From Euglena gracilis (Eukaryota > Euglenida > Euglenophyceae > Euglenales), in NCBI GenBank assembly GCA_039621445.1, contig CP154956.1:71546914-71610913 (forward strand): a DNA stretch of 64,000 nt, written 5' to 3'. Within the stretch, counting starts at the first letter, position 1. The number at the start of each line of letters is the position of its first letter. The notes beneath the pieces are model-generated. The model worked only from the letters and a program-made list of their open reading frames with translations, had not been told where the DNA came from and did no database searches. This document shows, piece by piece, positions 50,615 to 62,147 of the stretch. Position numbers and translations under genes: made by a program.

Positions 50615-51600
50615 CGGCGGTTTGCCTGCAATTTTCTGTCGACTCAATTTTCAGGAACGGGTGCTGGCAACGCCCGTCCAAAACTTGGAGCCAGGACTGC
50701 CGTACAGCAAAATTTCAGACGATCCCCAATTACAATTCAAACAATCGTCGATCATCACGACCTCAATGTCCACGGTTCTTCACCAAGGCGAACTGAAAAC
50801 CCAAAGGTTCGTCACCGTTAAGCGAACGCAGGCCTTTGAATTTCAGCAAGCCAAGCACAGCACACAGCAATGACGGGCAATCAGTCCAAGAGGCACACAG
50901 TGATGTCGGTACGAATTAAAACGCAGCTTCAAGCGATGATTACGTCACTGGGCCATCCAACACAGGAGGGGCGCACTGGTGGCAGCCAGATCGAGGGGTG
51001 GGGCTGGGCCACCCCATGACAGTTTGCTCACAAGTAACCAAACCGCAACGCCAATGTCAAAAAGGAGGACTGGGCCACCAACCTTGAGGGGCACACTGGT
51101 CACATCAATGGGGGCGCACAAACAACACCAGAAAACAAGTATGTCTGTCCTTGTCATCCAACTCAGCAGTCGTAAAACTCCTCCCTCATCTGGACCACCG
51201 GTCCCATCAGAACTGCTTAAAACCTTCTGGACCCATCTCCTTCAAATCGTCGAGCCTCCGGCAGATAAAAATATCATATGTGACCTGAGGACCACACAGC
51301 TGGACAAAGACTTGACTGTGGCTTGTCTTCGACCAAGATGATGAAAACAACATATTCAAACCTTTGGCATACTTCTGCAGGAAAAACATGACTTCCTTCC
51401 ATCTCCTCTTCCAAAAAAAACACGAATATCAGCACTCACATCTGGTGGAAGCTTCAATTTCAGCTAGATGTCATTCAGCATCTTCAATCTCACATTGCAA
51501 TGTATGTTGGCTTGAACACACTGGGGTACAGGGGACACATTACGAGTGTCTTTTTGTTTCGCTGGCAACAAAAGTGGACTGTTTAGGTGTTTGCCCCCGG

Positions 51601-51852
51601 TCCCCTTTGCGTGCTTCCAGCAGTTTCCAACTTACATTTTTTCTTGACTTGACGAGCTGCAGGCAAAATTTCCAATTAGAGTGCCCTTCCAGACAAGTCC
51701 AAAGTTTATACAGGTTAGCACAGGTAAACAGTGGACGTTTGTTGCCAGGTACACAGAAATAGATGCAATGAACTAAAATTAGGATTCTCTTTTTTTTGAA
51801 CGAGGTAGTTCCACTGTCAATAATTACAATTTCCAGGACCAATGACTCACAC
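51601..51852 (+). repeat. Long direct repeat, right copy
   Basis: Partner of 50126-50388. The copies differ by many substitutions and small indels. The sequence between contains the MITE at 50413 and no recognisable protein. Confidence 0.7.
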
Positions 51853-52284
51853 GTGGTAGTCAGACGTTGCCGACTCTCCAGAGTTGGCCGCAGTGTCTCC
51901 GACTTGGCGACCGTGCTGTTGTCTTTTTCCCTGTGGGGGGGCCAGGGATGGATGGGAACCCCCTCGGTATTGTGGTAGGTGGTAAGGGGGGTCGCTGAGC
52001 TCTTTTCCCTTCAGGGTAAGAACGAAGCTTACCCTTGAGGGAAAACCCTCCCGCAGGGGCCACCAGGAGAACCGACGGATTATCACCATGATCCCGGCCC
52101 CATTCCTGATTTCAAATTTTTTTCTCAGTTGCGAGCGACTGGTTTTCTAGTTTCTGAATCATCAGGGTTTGACCCACAACTCCCCGCCTGGCCCGAGTTG
52201 TTCACGCGCTGGGGCTTTAAACTGGGTAGGATCGGACTGCCCCCCTTTTAACCCCACCTCCTTTGAACTCCGCCATTTCAGCAA

Positions 52285-52695
52285 AAAAAAATGTCAATTT
52301 TTCAAAACTCTCAAAAAAGAAGCCAAAATCAAAGGAAATGTCTCGACACCTACTTTAAAGCCCTTGGAACGCCACGTTCACTGGTATTTAAATTTCCACG
52401 CACCTCCCTGCCTAGCCTGAGATACGGCCGTTTTCGGCCAAGATGGCCGTTTTGTACACTTTCCCACCGTCCGACTTAGCGGGGTGGGAGGTCAAAAATT
52501 CAATGTTTTTAAAATGTGTCAAAAATGATGCAATATCAAAGCAAACGTCCAAAGACCTCCATTAACTCCCCTGGAAATCTACACTTACTGGGCGTTTTAT
52601 TTCCCCGCAACTCCGCACTTAGACCAAGATACGACGTTTTTTTGACCAATTCGGCCCATTTTGTACACTATTTACGCCGTTTGACGTAGCCGTTT
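52285..52695 (+). repeat. Two diverged tandem units of about 225 bp
   Basis: CAATTTTT or CAATGTTTTT, GAGATACGGC-like, TTTTGTACACT-TT-C-CCGT and TTTTCGGCCAA recur in the same order in the two halves. Confidence 0.6.
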
Positions 52696-53189
52696 TCGGC
52701 CAAAAAAGATCGAAATAAAATAAAAAATGCCAAAACAATTTTTTTTTGCCTCCCGGACCCAGAAAAACTGTTTTTGAGCCACGGAGCCCGAGATGTCTCG
52801 TACACCCTCAAGATCGACAAGGGAGGTAAGGACACCGAGGGCGAAGCACAAAGACATTACGAGACGAACCACCCACCCACATCAGAAAATTTGTCTTCAA
52901 ACACCCTCGGTCAGCAGAAGATGGGGGCCACGGGGGCGCCCCCCCCAGGGATGGATGGCTTGGGCGGGGTTCGGACCCCGCCTTCTACCCCGAAACTGAG
53001 AGTGGGGGTCGAAAAATTACCGATTTCATGGACGGGCAAAGGGCCGGAAATCGGGTCGAAATCAGTCCAAATTACCGCATTTTTCTCTGAAAATCGATCC
53101 AAAAACGTTCATTTTTGGGGTCTTCTGAGCAATGTTTTTGGTGAAAACACCGAGATATCAAAAAACGGGCAACATGTCCAAAAGTGGGG

Positions 53190-53300
53190 AAAAGGGTTTT
53201 TTTTGCTCATTTTAGGCTCACAGCACCAGAGGAAAATTTTCTGCTATTTTGGCACCTGTCAAGGAGGGGGGGGTGGAGGTCCGGACCCCACTCCCAACTT
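53190..53300 (-). repeat. Dispersed repeat (partner at 22535-22700)
   Basis: The reverse complement matches 22535-22700 in word order, including GGTCCGGACC and AAAATGAGCAAAA. Confidence 0.65.
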
Positions 53301-53489
53301 CTAGGGGGGGGGAGGGGGAGGGACGGGACCCACCCATACCACCTTACCCCCAGCGGGGGGGGGATGGTCGGGACAGGTTTTGAATAGTGCTGAGCTAATA
53401 GCGCGCAACTACCCATTCATTGACCCATCCATATAAATCCGGCCAGCTCCATGGAGCTCTTTTGACTGAAATGCAATGGTTTTGTGCCC

Positions 53490-54007
53490 GAAACTGGGCG
53501 CCGAGTGGCTGAAAAACGCTCATTTTTGGCTCAAAAAAACAGGCTTTCCGGGTCCAGGAGGCCAAAGAACATCTTTTCTTACAAATGATTTTTTTCGAAA
53601 TTTTCGACTTTTTTTTACCAAGCTTTAACCCAAATTCTATGGGCTAGCAATCCAGAACGGGGCGAGGGCGGGTCGAAAACGCTCATTTTCGGCTCAAAGG
53701 CAGCTTTCCGGGGCCTGGAGGCCAAAAAATATAGTTTCGGGCAAAAAAAAATTCGCAATTTTTTTCGACTTTTCTTGACTCGGTTTTGACTCAAAGTTAA
53801 TTAGTTGGCGGCCCAAAACGGGGGGCTGGCGGGTCGAAAAACGCTCATTTTGGCTGAAAAAAAAACAGGATTTTCGGGTCCAGGACGCTAAAAAACATCG
53901 TTTCAGGCAAAAATTCTTTTGATTGTTGTCGACTTTTTTGACCCGTCCTTGACCCAAAGTGCTCGGCGGCTTAAAACGGGGCGCTGGTGGGTCGAAAAAC
54001 GCTCATT
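53490..54007 (+). repeat. Minisatellite of about 150-167-bp units
   Basis: GGGTCGAAAACGCTCATTTT marks unit starts at about 53670, 53837 and 53988. Each unit also has GGGTCCAGGA-GC-AAAAAAC and TTTTCGACTTTTTT-GAC. Three to four units, diverged. Confidence 0.75.
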
Positions 54008-54940
54008 TGCCACTTTTCCACTGTGAGGCCAGATTGTGCATTGAACTCCGGGTGCCATGGCATTCTCCAAAGCACCTTGGACACCAAGTCTGTGATAATA
54101 GGCTGTAAAAGTCCTCCAGTCCTTTCTACTGACGAATTTCACAAACTTCTTGGGCAGAAAGGCCTAATTGATTGAGTAAACCAACTCCGGCCCCTCTGGT
54201 GGAGTGGGGTACCCAAACCAGGGGGGATACACCCTGTTAGGTCAAAAATACTTTGGTGATAGAAGCAATGGTGTCTGCCTTAACAGCTTTATAGGGGCGT
54301 TTAAACGTAATAAAGGGAGAAACACCAGGTGTCACAAAGAAACGTGTTGCTGCCACGTAAGACATCATCAAATGAAAGCGACTGATTTGGGGGCAGTGTG
54401 GAATGGAGCAGCACACTCTCCCACTTGTGATTTTGTTTGCCTTTTTGTCCAATTTTGATGTAACCCCCCCCCCCCAAATATAAGACACCCCTCACTATAA
54501 GACACCCCCCAAAAATAAGACACCCTTTGGGGATTTTCGGGCCGACACCCAAATATAAGACACCCCCCAAATACAAGACACCCCTGGGCTGGCACCAACT
54601 TCTCCAAACATAAGACACCCCCCATGAAACGCTTTCCATAGTGAGTGCGGAGCAGCAAATGTCAAGGCGCGATGAAAGCAACCAATCAGTGCACATCCAG
54701 TCTACTGCTTTTGGGTGAAGCAGGAGGTCAGAAGCAACTGCTTTTTGGGTGCAGCGGAACAAGGATGGAAGTCTATTATTTTGAACAACAAGAAAGCGAC
54801 CAATCTGCAAATGGTGATGAATGCCGTTCAGACAAGTGTGCCAGTATTCCCATTTTCCGATTTCTAAAAAAAACAAGGCAGTATTTTTTGGAACATGCCG
54901 ATAAAAATTTTCATTCCTTTCCTTTCCAAGTTTCCTGTTT

Positions 54941-55890
54941 TTACCATCCTTGAGACAGGAGCAACTGGGATTGGGACGTGCGCAGGTGGTCCCGGCAACA
55001 GTATAGGAAACTCCTCAACAGGGTAGGAGTAGTCGTAGTCTGGGAGACCACGACACTTAATCTTTCTCCACAGCCAGGTGTACCCCAGCTGAGCGAATTC
55101 TCCGGCAACGTCTGCAGTGAGAAGGGTTTGCTTGACTGAAGCCGCAACCGCACGCACTTGGTGTGCAGGACGCGCCTTTCTGAGGCATTGGGCATTGGTG
55201 GATCAGCAACCAACCAGTCGGTAAACAGCTTCGTGTAGTTCACCTTGAATGTCGAGGCGAAGTACACGTTAATTTACTGGAAATAGCTGGTCAATCCTGG
55301 TGGCACCAATACACGCCTCACCTGTGCAGAATCACAAGAAAGAAAAAGGCATAATTCCGTTTTGTACCAGCATTTTGCGCAATTGGTCGGTAAAACTTTA
55401 TAGTCCGTGGACAGGTGCATGACCGAAGATCAGCAATTTTGGGAAATCTTTTTGAACGTTTGCTTTCCACTCCTCGATGATAAAATTCCACGTCTCTTCA
55501 TCAGCCACTGCTTCCTTCTTGGAGAAAAACACCCAATTGGAGAACGTTGTGTTTATGACAACCTGGAAGGTGACCAAGATGTCGGGGTCTCGTTGTGCTC
55601 GTTCAGCGGCAGAGATCCTCCTGCCCTTCCCAAAGAACAATACCACGGGTTTGATGCGCATCACATTGTCCCCGAAGATGGTGACCACTACGGTGCTCAT
55701 GCGTTTGTCCCAGTTCCCGTTTTCAATCACTGCAACGTCATCGACACCTGATAGGTATTCAGAAGGCGGGAAAAGGGACAAACGGAGAAGAAACAATTTG
55801 CTGTGATTGTCGTTCGCCCATCTGAGCCTGAGAAGGCTAGGGGTATCTCATCGCTGTTAGCCACGTCCTCTGGTGCGAAAGACAAAGTCC
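54941..55890 (-). pseudogene. pogo-like transposase, DDE domain, inactivated
   Basis: The catalytic part begins with ANSDEIPLAFSGSDGRTTIT, carrying the first Asp in the N-x-DE context. It continues in another frame with NWDKRMSTVVVTIF and IKPVVLFFGKG, then NVQKDFPKLLIFGHAPVHG. There the expected second catalytic Asp (D-x-A-x-x-H) is Gly. A stop follows two codons later. Downstream PPGLTSYFQ, an in-frame TAA, then FKVNYTKLFTDW match the PP-x-xTS-xxQPLD and K tail. The frame change, stops and lost Asp show a dead enzyme, unless introns explain part of it. Confidence 0.7.
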
Positions 55891-55951
55891 CTGACGGAAC
55901 ACAACAACAGCAACAACTTCTCAGGAAATGAAAAACACCTGTTCAAGTGAC

Positions 55952-56627
55952 CAGTCTCTTTCCAACCGTTCGGATGGTGGAGTGGAATTCCAAAGCTTGC
56001 TCTTTGAGCTGAGCATCTGTCACCTTCACCCTTCTCTTGATTGTCCGTTGTGCCAATTTCTTCCGCCTCAAGAAACTGCTAAACCATTTTTGGCCAAGGA
56101 GAGCGCGCTTGTTTTCTTCTGCAATGAAAACCTGGATTAAAAAGCAAAAAATGGGTCCCAGTAAAAAGGAAAGCTCGAAATATCACCTGTGCTTGTTCCA
56201 ATGCTTCCTTTTTAGTGGTGCGCTTTTTGTTGGCCTTTCGGTCTTTTATCCAGGCTTCGAGCTTGTCCTCGACTTTGGGGAAGAATATTTTACGTCCACC
56301 ATTACCCAACCGGGCCCTTTTCTTTCCACCTGCTCTGGAAGCCTGCACTAACTTTTCCTTCTGTTGCATCCACTTGCTTATCATGCTTTTGGAGATTCCA
56401 CTTTGCTTGGATGCCTGCCCAATTGAACTGCTCTCTGCTTTATTGATGACTTTCAACTTGTAATCCACAGTGTATTTCTTCCGAATTTTCTTGTCACCGA
56501 CATCACTACCAGATTCTTCAGAAGAAGCATTGGCACAACTGGACGCACAACTTTCATCACCACTTGCAGATTGGTCGCTTTCAGCATACACAGTCTCCAA
56601 AGCCTCGGAAGACGACCCGTCAGCCAT
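55952..56627 (-). pseudogene. pogo-like transposase, DNA-binding exons
   Basis: Exon one (56627-56187) has an acidic Ser-rich start, then KIRKKYTVDYKLKVINKAES, then GISKSMISKWMQQKEKL, a pipsqueak/CENP-B type helix-turn-helix. KVEDKLEAWIKDRK follows, and the exon ends at a LEQAQ|GTGATA donor. Exon two (about 56118-55952) continues QKWFSSFLRRKKLAQRTIKR and EQALEFHSTIRTV, fitting the second helix-turn-helix of Tc5/CENP-B type. These two DNA-binding modules look intact. Confidence 0.75.
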
Positions 56628-56869
56628 AAAGAAAACCCTATATGTGAAGGGACGAGGACATTAGCAAAACAACGTACTTGCTGAAAAGGTCTCCAAATAT
56701 AAGACACCCCTCAGTCATCCACCTGAAACCCAAATATAAGACACCCCCCAAATATACAAAAGACACCCTTTGGCGAAACTGGTCGACACCTAAGTGTAGG
56801 ACACCGGTGTCTTGTATTTGGGGGGGGGGTTAGGGTGCCACAGTGTACGTCCAAGGACTTCCCTTTGAC

Positions 56870-57600
56870 CCCTTTTGTCCCAGAAAAGCATGTTTCGTTT
56901 TCTCCTGGTGCGCACCTACTTAGGTGACTAAAAATCCTTGGAGTAACAAAACCCTTTTTCCCAATTCCCCTATGCTAAGGCAGAGCACAAGACAAGTCGC
57001 TGTGTAAGGATTTTCCTTCGCAGTCGTGTTCAGTCTTTTCAGAGGTGTATCCTCTTACTTCAAAACAGTCAGAATGTGAAGAATAGAATACCACCTGTGA
57101 GGAAAAGATATCACGCGAGCACGTGTGATACGTGTGGCTAATTCCCATGGGATCTGCCACGATCGTCAGGCTGTGTTCATCACAGCCGTCAGATTGTGAC
57201 GGATCCAGACTCCGCAGGTTTCCTACAGAGCTGGGATCGCGCCTGGTACACATCCCCCTCCCAGGGCTATGCCTGATTTCCTTCTTGGACCAGGTTATCC
57301 CTGGTCCCGTCCGGATTTCGGACACAGTCCTGATCGGGTTCTTCTTTCCAGAACACGGATCTCTTTTCTCCACAGGGGCGCAACCCAAAAACCCAAAAAC
57401 GCGCAAAACGTTACCGCTTATCGCGGTTACCTATTAGCCGTTTCGGCTTAGGGGTGCGAAAAAAGCCCACTGTGGGAAACGGGGCTGGCAGGTTTCCTGT
57501 CAAAGTGTACCATCCACCCACTTTGGGTGTGCCAAAGGCACGCGGGGTTGGTCAAGCGTATTCGCTGAAAACCCGAGGGGAGAGGTGTGGAAGGGGGGGG
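56870..57600 (+). repeat. LTR-related sequence
   Basis: It shares with the 618-bp unit region TGGTGCGCACCTACTTAGG-like, AATACCACCTGTG, GCGCCTGGTACACA and the block AGCCCACTGTGGGAAAYGGG with CATCCACCCA-TTTGGGT (57465-57540 versus 47907-47985). Order is conserved but diverged. Confidence 0.6.
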
Positions 57601-58080
57601 GGGCAGGCTCCTATCCTTGTCATACCCGGATAGGGCTCCTAGGCGGTCATACCCGCACTAGGAAACAAAAGCCTACTTACAAAACCGACTGCCGGCGACA
57701 GCTTTGCGGGGGTGGGGGGAAAGTAGGGAGGAGAGGGGGGCTGGCTTAGGCCGGAACAGAATTTTTGCTGTCTGGCAGCCTTAAGGGGCCTTAGGACCAA
57801 AAAGTGACAAGTTGGCCTATTATTACGGCGTGCGCGTTGTGTGCCGTGTGTCACTTAGCGGCTTGCCAGGTTTCCCGGCTGCCAAGGTCTTCACAGCAGT
57901 AGCTCCTTCACGACGCAATAAGAGTCGATTACCTCTTGCAGACAGTTTCCGTCCGCATGGCCATTGGTAGAGGGGTTGGGGGGGGCTCATGGAGGCTTCC
58001 ATCCAGAGCGCAGAGGGTGTGTCACAGACCCAGGTTCATCCCAGGGCTGTTTAGCGATTTCCGCTACCAGTACGTGTGTG
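57600..58080. other. Stretch without recognised gene
   Basis: It contains short inverted pieces (TCATACCCGGATAGG, GGTCATACCCGCACTAGG) and a moderately GC-rich block at 57940-58060. No protein was recognised. It may belong to the LTR or 3' end of the retroelement that follows. Confidence 0.35.
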
Positions 58081-58082
58081 TG

Positions 58083-58137
58083 TATACACACATATATATG
58101 TATATATATGTATGTGTATATATATGTATATATATGT

Positions 58138-58168
<31 letters not shown>

Positions 58169-58417
58169 TATCTATATATATATTATAATATATTATATAT
58201 ATCTCTATCTATATATATCTATATATATATCTATCTCTCTCTATATCTATATCTCTATCTCTCTCTCTCTCTCTCTATATATATATCTTATATCTCTCTC
58301 TTATATCTCTCCTCTATCTCTCTCTCTCTTCTATTCTGTCTCTCTCTCTCTGTCTCTCTCTCTCTCTATTCTTCTCTCTCTCTCTCTTCTCTCTATTCTC
58401 TCTCTCTCTATCTCTCT

Positions 58418-58460
<43 letters not shown>

Positions 58461-58515
58461 TCTCTCTCTCTCTCTCTCTATCTTTCTCTCCCTCTATTTT
58501 TCTCTCTCTCCACAG
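58083..58515. repeat. (TA)n to (CT)n compound microsatellite
   Basis: About 130 bp of TATA-rich repeats grades into about 300 bp of CTCTCT with TATA interruptions. Confidence 0.95.
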
Positions 58516-58584
58516 CTTCTCACATATATGTTGGATGTCCAGGCCCTTGAAGGCACTTCCTTCCTGGGTAATGCCGTTTCGGTA

Positions 58585-59130
58585 TTAGATCCGTTCCAGC
58601 CGCCAATAATCATGGCGGGAGTCCAAGGGATCTTCCACAAGGACCATCTGGAATTGTGGTGGTGGTGGCCTATCTACGAGCCAGGTTTCTGGCGATTCGT
58701 ATTCGAAGTCAGGTACCACCCAGTCCCGAACCCATCCTTCGGGGACTGTGTGCTTGGTTGCACTCGCTCTTTCCGCGAGGAACCATTGCAGCTTCTCCCA
58801 GAATTTCCTGGGCAGAGTGGCTGGCCAGATGAAGTGATTCATTCCTGGGTGATTGGCTGGCACCTGCGGGGCATTCCCCGGGTGGAAGTCAATCGGCATG
58901 TGATACGCACATTCCGCGCGGACTGTATGGGGTCGTAATACGGCCCCAAGCCAGTCTTTCCAGGTCATCCCGTGGTCTTCGGGTGGCCATTGTGGCAGGT
59001 ACCAGCGACTGTTTCGGTCCTGGGTTGTGAACAGCCGAAAAATATCTTTTCCCTGTCCGCTGTCTCCCAGAGGTAAGGTAATCTTACCCCTGCCTCCTCA
59101 GCAGCGAGGCGTATCGCCCCACTGTCGATC
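58585..59130 (-). pseudogene. 3' part of Ty3-like pol, not recognised
   Basis: A 127-codon minus-strand frame includes MPIDFHPGNAPQVPANHPGM, then WPATLPRKFWEKLQWF. It lies directly downstream of the reverse transcriptase on the same strand, so it is probably part of the same element. I see no integrase zinc finger or D-D-E core. Confidence 0.35.
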
Positions 59131-59134
59131 TGCC

Positions 59135-60561
59135 ACCGACGGGCCATTCCTGTGTGGCGGTAGTCGTCAAGCTTGAGGTTGGAGTACTTGAAAAAATCCT
59201 TGTACTTTTTGTGCAAGGTGGAGTATTCCTCCAGTGGCTTCTGGGCACTTGGCACGATTGTGCGAACTGCGCCTTCCGCAGTTTGCCAGAAGGTACCTCG
59301 AAGGCAATTGACGCAGAGTATCGGTACATTCGTACCGTCACGCTCGGTGTAGCTAAAATTGTGCTTGTGGGTCCATTTCTTAATGGCTTCGAGTTTACTC
59401 GTAGCGGCCTTCCGCTGTCCGTTGCTGAGGATGTGACCGCAAAATATAAGTATCCGAAACAAATGCATTTTCGCGCCTTTCACGAAAAGCACATGTTTTT
59501 TGAAAAGCGGTTAATACCGCGCAAACATGGTGAAAGTGTGTGACGAGGATATCCTCGCTCGGTTTTGCGGATGGTGGTGGTGTTCCCACCAGCACATCAT
59601 CAATGTACACAATGGCAAACGGTAAGTCGCGTAAAACCCATTGTATCATGCGTTGAAACATGGCATGGCCATTCTTAACAGCCATGGGGAGTACCGTCCA
59701 TTGGTACACACCCTTGGATGTCACGAATGCCGTGTATGGTTGGGAGTCAGGGTGCTAGTGCATTTGGTGTAAACCATCCTCCAGATCGAAAATTGACCAC
59801 AACCGGTTTTCCGATTGCTTGGTGATCAAATCCTCGATCAGGGGGAGCGGGAATGGATCATCCCTTGTTTGGGAGTTTAGGTACCGGTAATCCAGCACCA
59901 GTCTCCATTTCTTCTGACCTGAAGGGTCTGGGGGTTTAGGAACAACAAATGCCTGGAATTTCCACTCACTTTTCGAGGGTACAATCCACTTGCGCTGAAT
60001 AAGCTTCTCAATCATTTCATTGAGAGCTTGTTCGCGTTCTCCCGAACAACGAAAAAATTTCCGGTGCATGGGTTTATCTCCTTCCTTAAGCTCGATCTTA
60101 CAAACACCGAACGGACCGCGTATCGCGGGGTCGATGTCGCACGCGTATACTGGATTTTCCAGCATACCGTGAAATTCGCGGGTGATCCGCGAACAGAATT
60201 TGGCTGACTTAGGATGCTGACCTGCACTCTCGATGACTGCGGAAACCGCCAGGGTTTCCCTGGGGCTACCGAGCTTCCTCGGCACCGCGAATTCGGACAT
60301 TCGGAATGCATCGAAGAAACACACGCGAAAAATGATTAATTTCAAGGGTGGTAATATTTTACCACAAAAATCTTCAAAAATCGGTACATTAGTGGGTAAA
60401 TCCCACCAATGAAAACACACATACGATAGTTGGGTGAACCATTCCGCTTCCGGAATGATGGGTATGAGAATAACTCCACGGGCTTCATCCCGCAGAATTT
60501 TCTCAACCGCACGTTCGATAAGTTTTGGGGGAGGGTGCATCCATAACACCGTATCACCCAA
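59135..60561 (-). pseudogene. Ty3/gypsy-type reverse transcriptase
   Basis: The minus strand from 60561 reads KIELKEGDKPMHRKFFRCSG, then WIVPSKSEWKFQAFVVPKPP, then KKWRLVLDYRYLNSQT, then PLPLIEDL and FDLEDGLHQMH, the ordered RT motifs of Ty3-type elements. A TAG interrupts at about 59755. The same frame continues with VYQWTVLPMAVKNGHAMFQR and AIVYIDDVLVG (catalytic Y-I-DD). Near 59490 the frame shifts, and ILIFCGHILSNGQRKAA with KLEAIKKW (LGH-x-xS, K-x-AI-x-xW) follows in the new frame. The RT frame is offset by -1 from gag-pro and overlaps it (60342-60561), compatible with a former -1 frameshift. Confidence 0.8.
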
Positions 60562-62102
60562 AATTTATCAAATGCGTTGGAGTGTTGTGACCAATGACGT
60601 GGCAAACGGGCATGTGCATTGGATGAAAAGTCATCGATTTCCAATGCCAAATCAACAGAATCAGCCAATGTCGCGATTTTGGAAAACCATCGTTCCAAAA
60701 TGCGATATTGACCAAAATTGAAAGCATTCCATACGCGTTTCACGTATTCATGCACCCGATTTCCGGGTTGGAGTGACGAAACACAATTAATGGATCCACA
60801 AACATGCGGGTTGTCTTCCACTACCTCAAGGGGTAATCCCAAGGGAGTTTGGACAGGTTGGGGGTTTCCCCATTCCGCATCAAATCCGTACCAAGTGTAC
60901 TCGGGATGGTGTTTAGGCATAACGCTTTTCGCGTTTCCGAACAACGAGGTTAATCCGCGTTGTTGGAGAACTCGGTGTATCTCCGTGCATTGCGGGGTAC
61001 AACCAGGTGTATCATGGCGTGTGGATTCCGTATTCGGAATTGCCATTAGTGTCGGATTTTGAACTAAACATCCACAATCGAAATCCGATTGGGTGGAGAT
61101 TCTCCTGCAGTGCACACATTGGTAGGAAGTGTGATTGTGTGACGGGTGTGCGTGTAAGTGGGTGTCGATGGCATTAGCCGGTGAGTTTTGTACAGGTGTG
61201 CCTGGAATCGGCACAACTGGTGGGAAACGGAGTGGTGGTGTAACTGGGCGACTACTCGACACCGTAATTACTTCAGGCCTTTGGGCTTTCGTGTTGTAAC
61301 CCAGTGGAACGGCGGGGGTACCGCTACTCGCTTGCCCTGCCTCATGTGGAACGCATGTTGGTGTGTCATTGGGCAGGGGGGAGGCTTTCTCCGTACCCCG
61401 GGTGTGGAAAACGGTTGTTGGTGTGGTGTTTAACGGTGTTGCAATTGTGGGTAACGGTGTTGGAAAAGTGGCGGTCATCATGGCGGATGCCAACGGTGAT
61501 GGTGGTTTGGGTGTCAATGAAGTGGTAGGTGCTGTGCGCAAACAGTGGGAGTGGCAATCCACAACCAATCGGTACTGGCGTAAAAATGGGTATCCCAAAA
61601 ATACATCAGACCCGTGAATTCCGGACTCGTAACCCCAAATATTGGTGAAATGTTGTAATTGTGGGGGGTGTGAGTGATGTTTCGGAATGATGGGCAAGAG
61701 TATCTCGAGCACACATCCCAAATCACCACCGCACATGGGGGTGTTATCCGCGGTTGTAATTTTGATCGGTTTCTTGGCGCTTACCAAGAGCGGGGCCGGT
61801 ATCAACCCCAACCGAAAGAGCAGTGCAATGCGACAACCAGTGTCAATAAAAATTTTAACTTTGGTGGAAAAATTTTGGATGCGGATTTCCGCTTGGACGA
61901 GTAATTCCATTGGTGGTACGCAAAGTGAAGGGTCTGGCGGAAATACGTTTGCATGCCAGCTCTCCCATGAACCCTTTCCTACTTTGCTCAGCATTCCGAG
62001 CGGAAATGTGGAGTGGGGGGTAGGGGACCCGAAATAATACCGGGTACTGACCGTGAAGGCGGATGGGCAGGGGGGGTAAGGTTGATCAGGTCTTACCTCC
62101 AT
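60342..62102 (-). pseudogene. Retroelement protease and linker
   Basis: A 586-codon open frame, in the same frame as gag. Around residue 85 it has VKIFIDTGCRIALLF, an aspartic protease D-T-G active site flanked by hydrophobic strands, followed by KITTADNTPMCGG (the flap-like region). Downstream is a long Pro/Thr/Ser-rich linker with a small Cys/His cluster (HTSYQCVHCRRIS, then FDCGC). The frame ends at 60342, overlapping the start of the RT frame. Confidence 0.65.
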
Positions 62103-62147
62103 CTGTTCATCAGCCCAGAGGTCCGTGCCCTCGGACCTCGGGCTCCC

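Larger units (their letters stand above)
54463..56830. mobile_element. pogo-like DNA transposon, both ends present
   Basis: TA at 54461-54462 and 56831-56832 borders inverted termini: a C-run, then CAAATATAAGACACC at the left and CAAATACAAGACACC in complement at the right. The word ATAAGACACCCC recurs about six times inside the left end (54474-54625) and about four times near the right (56700-56790). Within is a minus-strand transposase with pogo-type DNA-binding and DDE regions. 2368 bp, TA target, HTH plus DDE: Tc1/mariner superfamily, pogo branch. Transposase damage makes it probably non-autonomous now. Confidence 0.85.

Noticed and set aside
57936-58588. Open frames of repeated Ser-Leu and Ile-Tyr over the (TA)/(CT) microsatellite
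   Set aside because: Low-complexity translation only.
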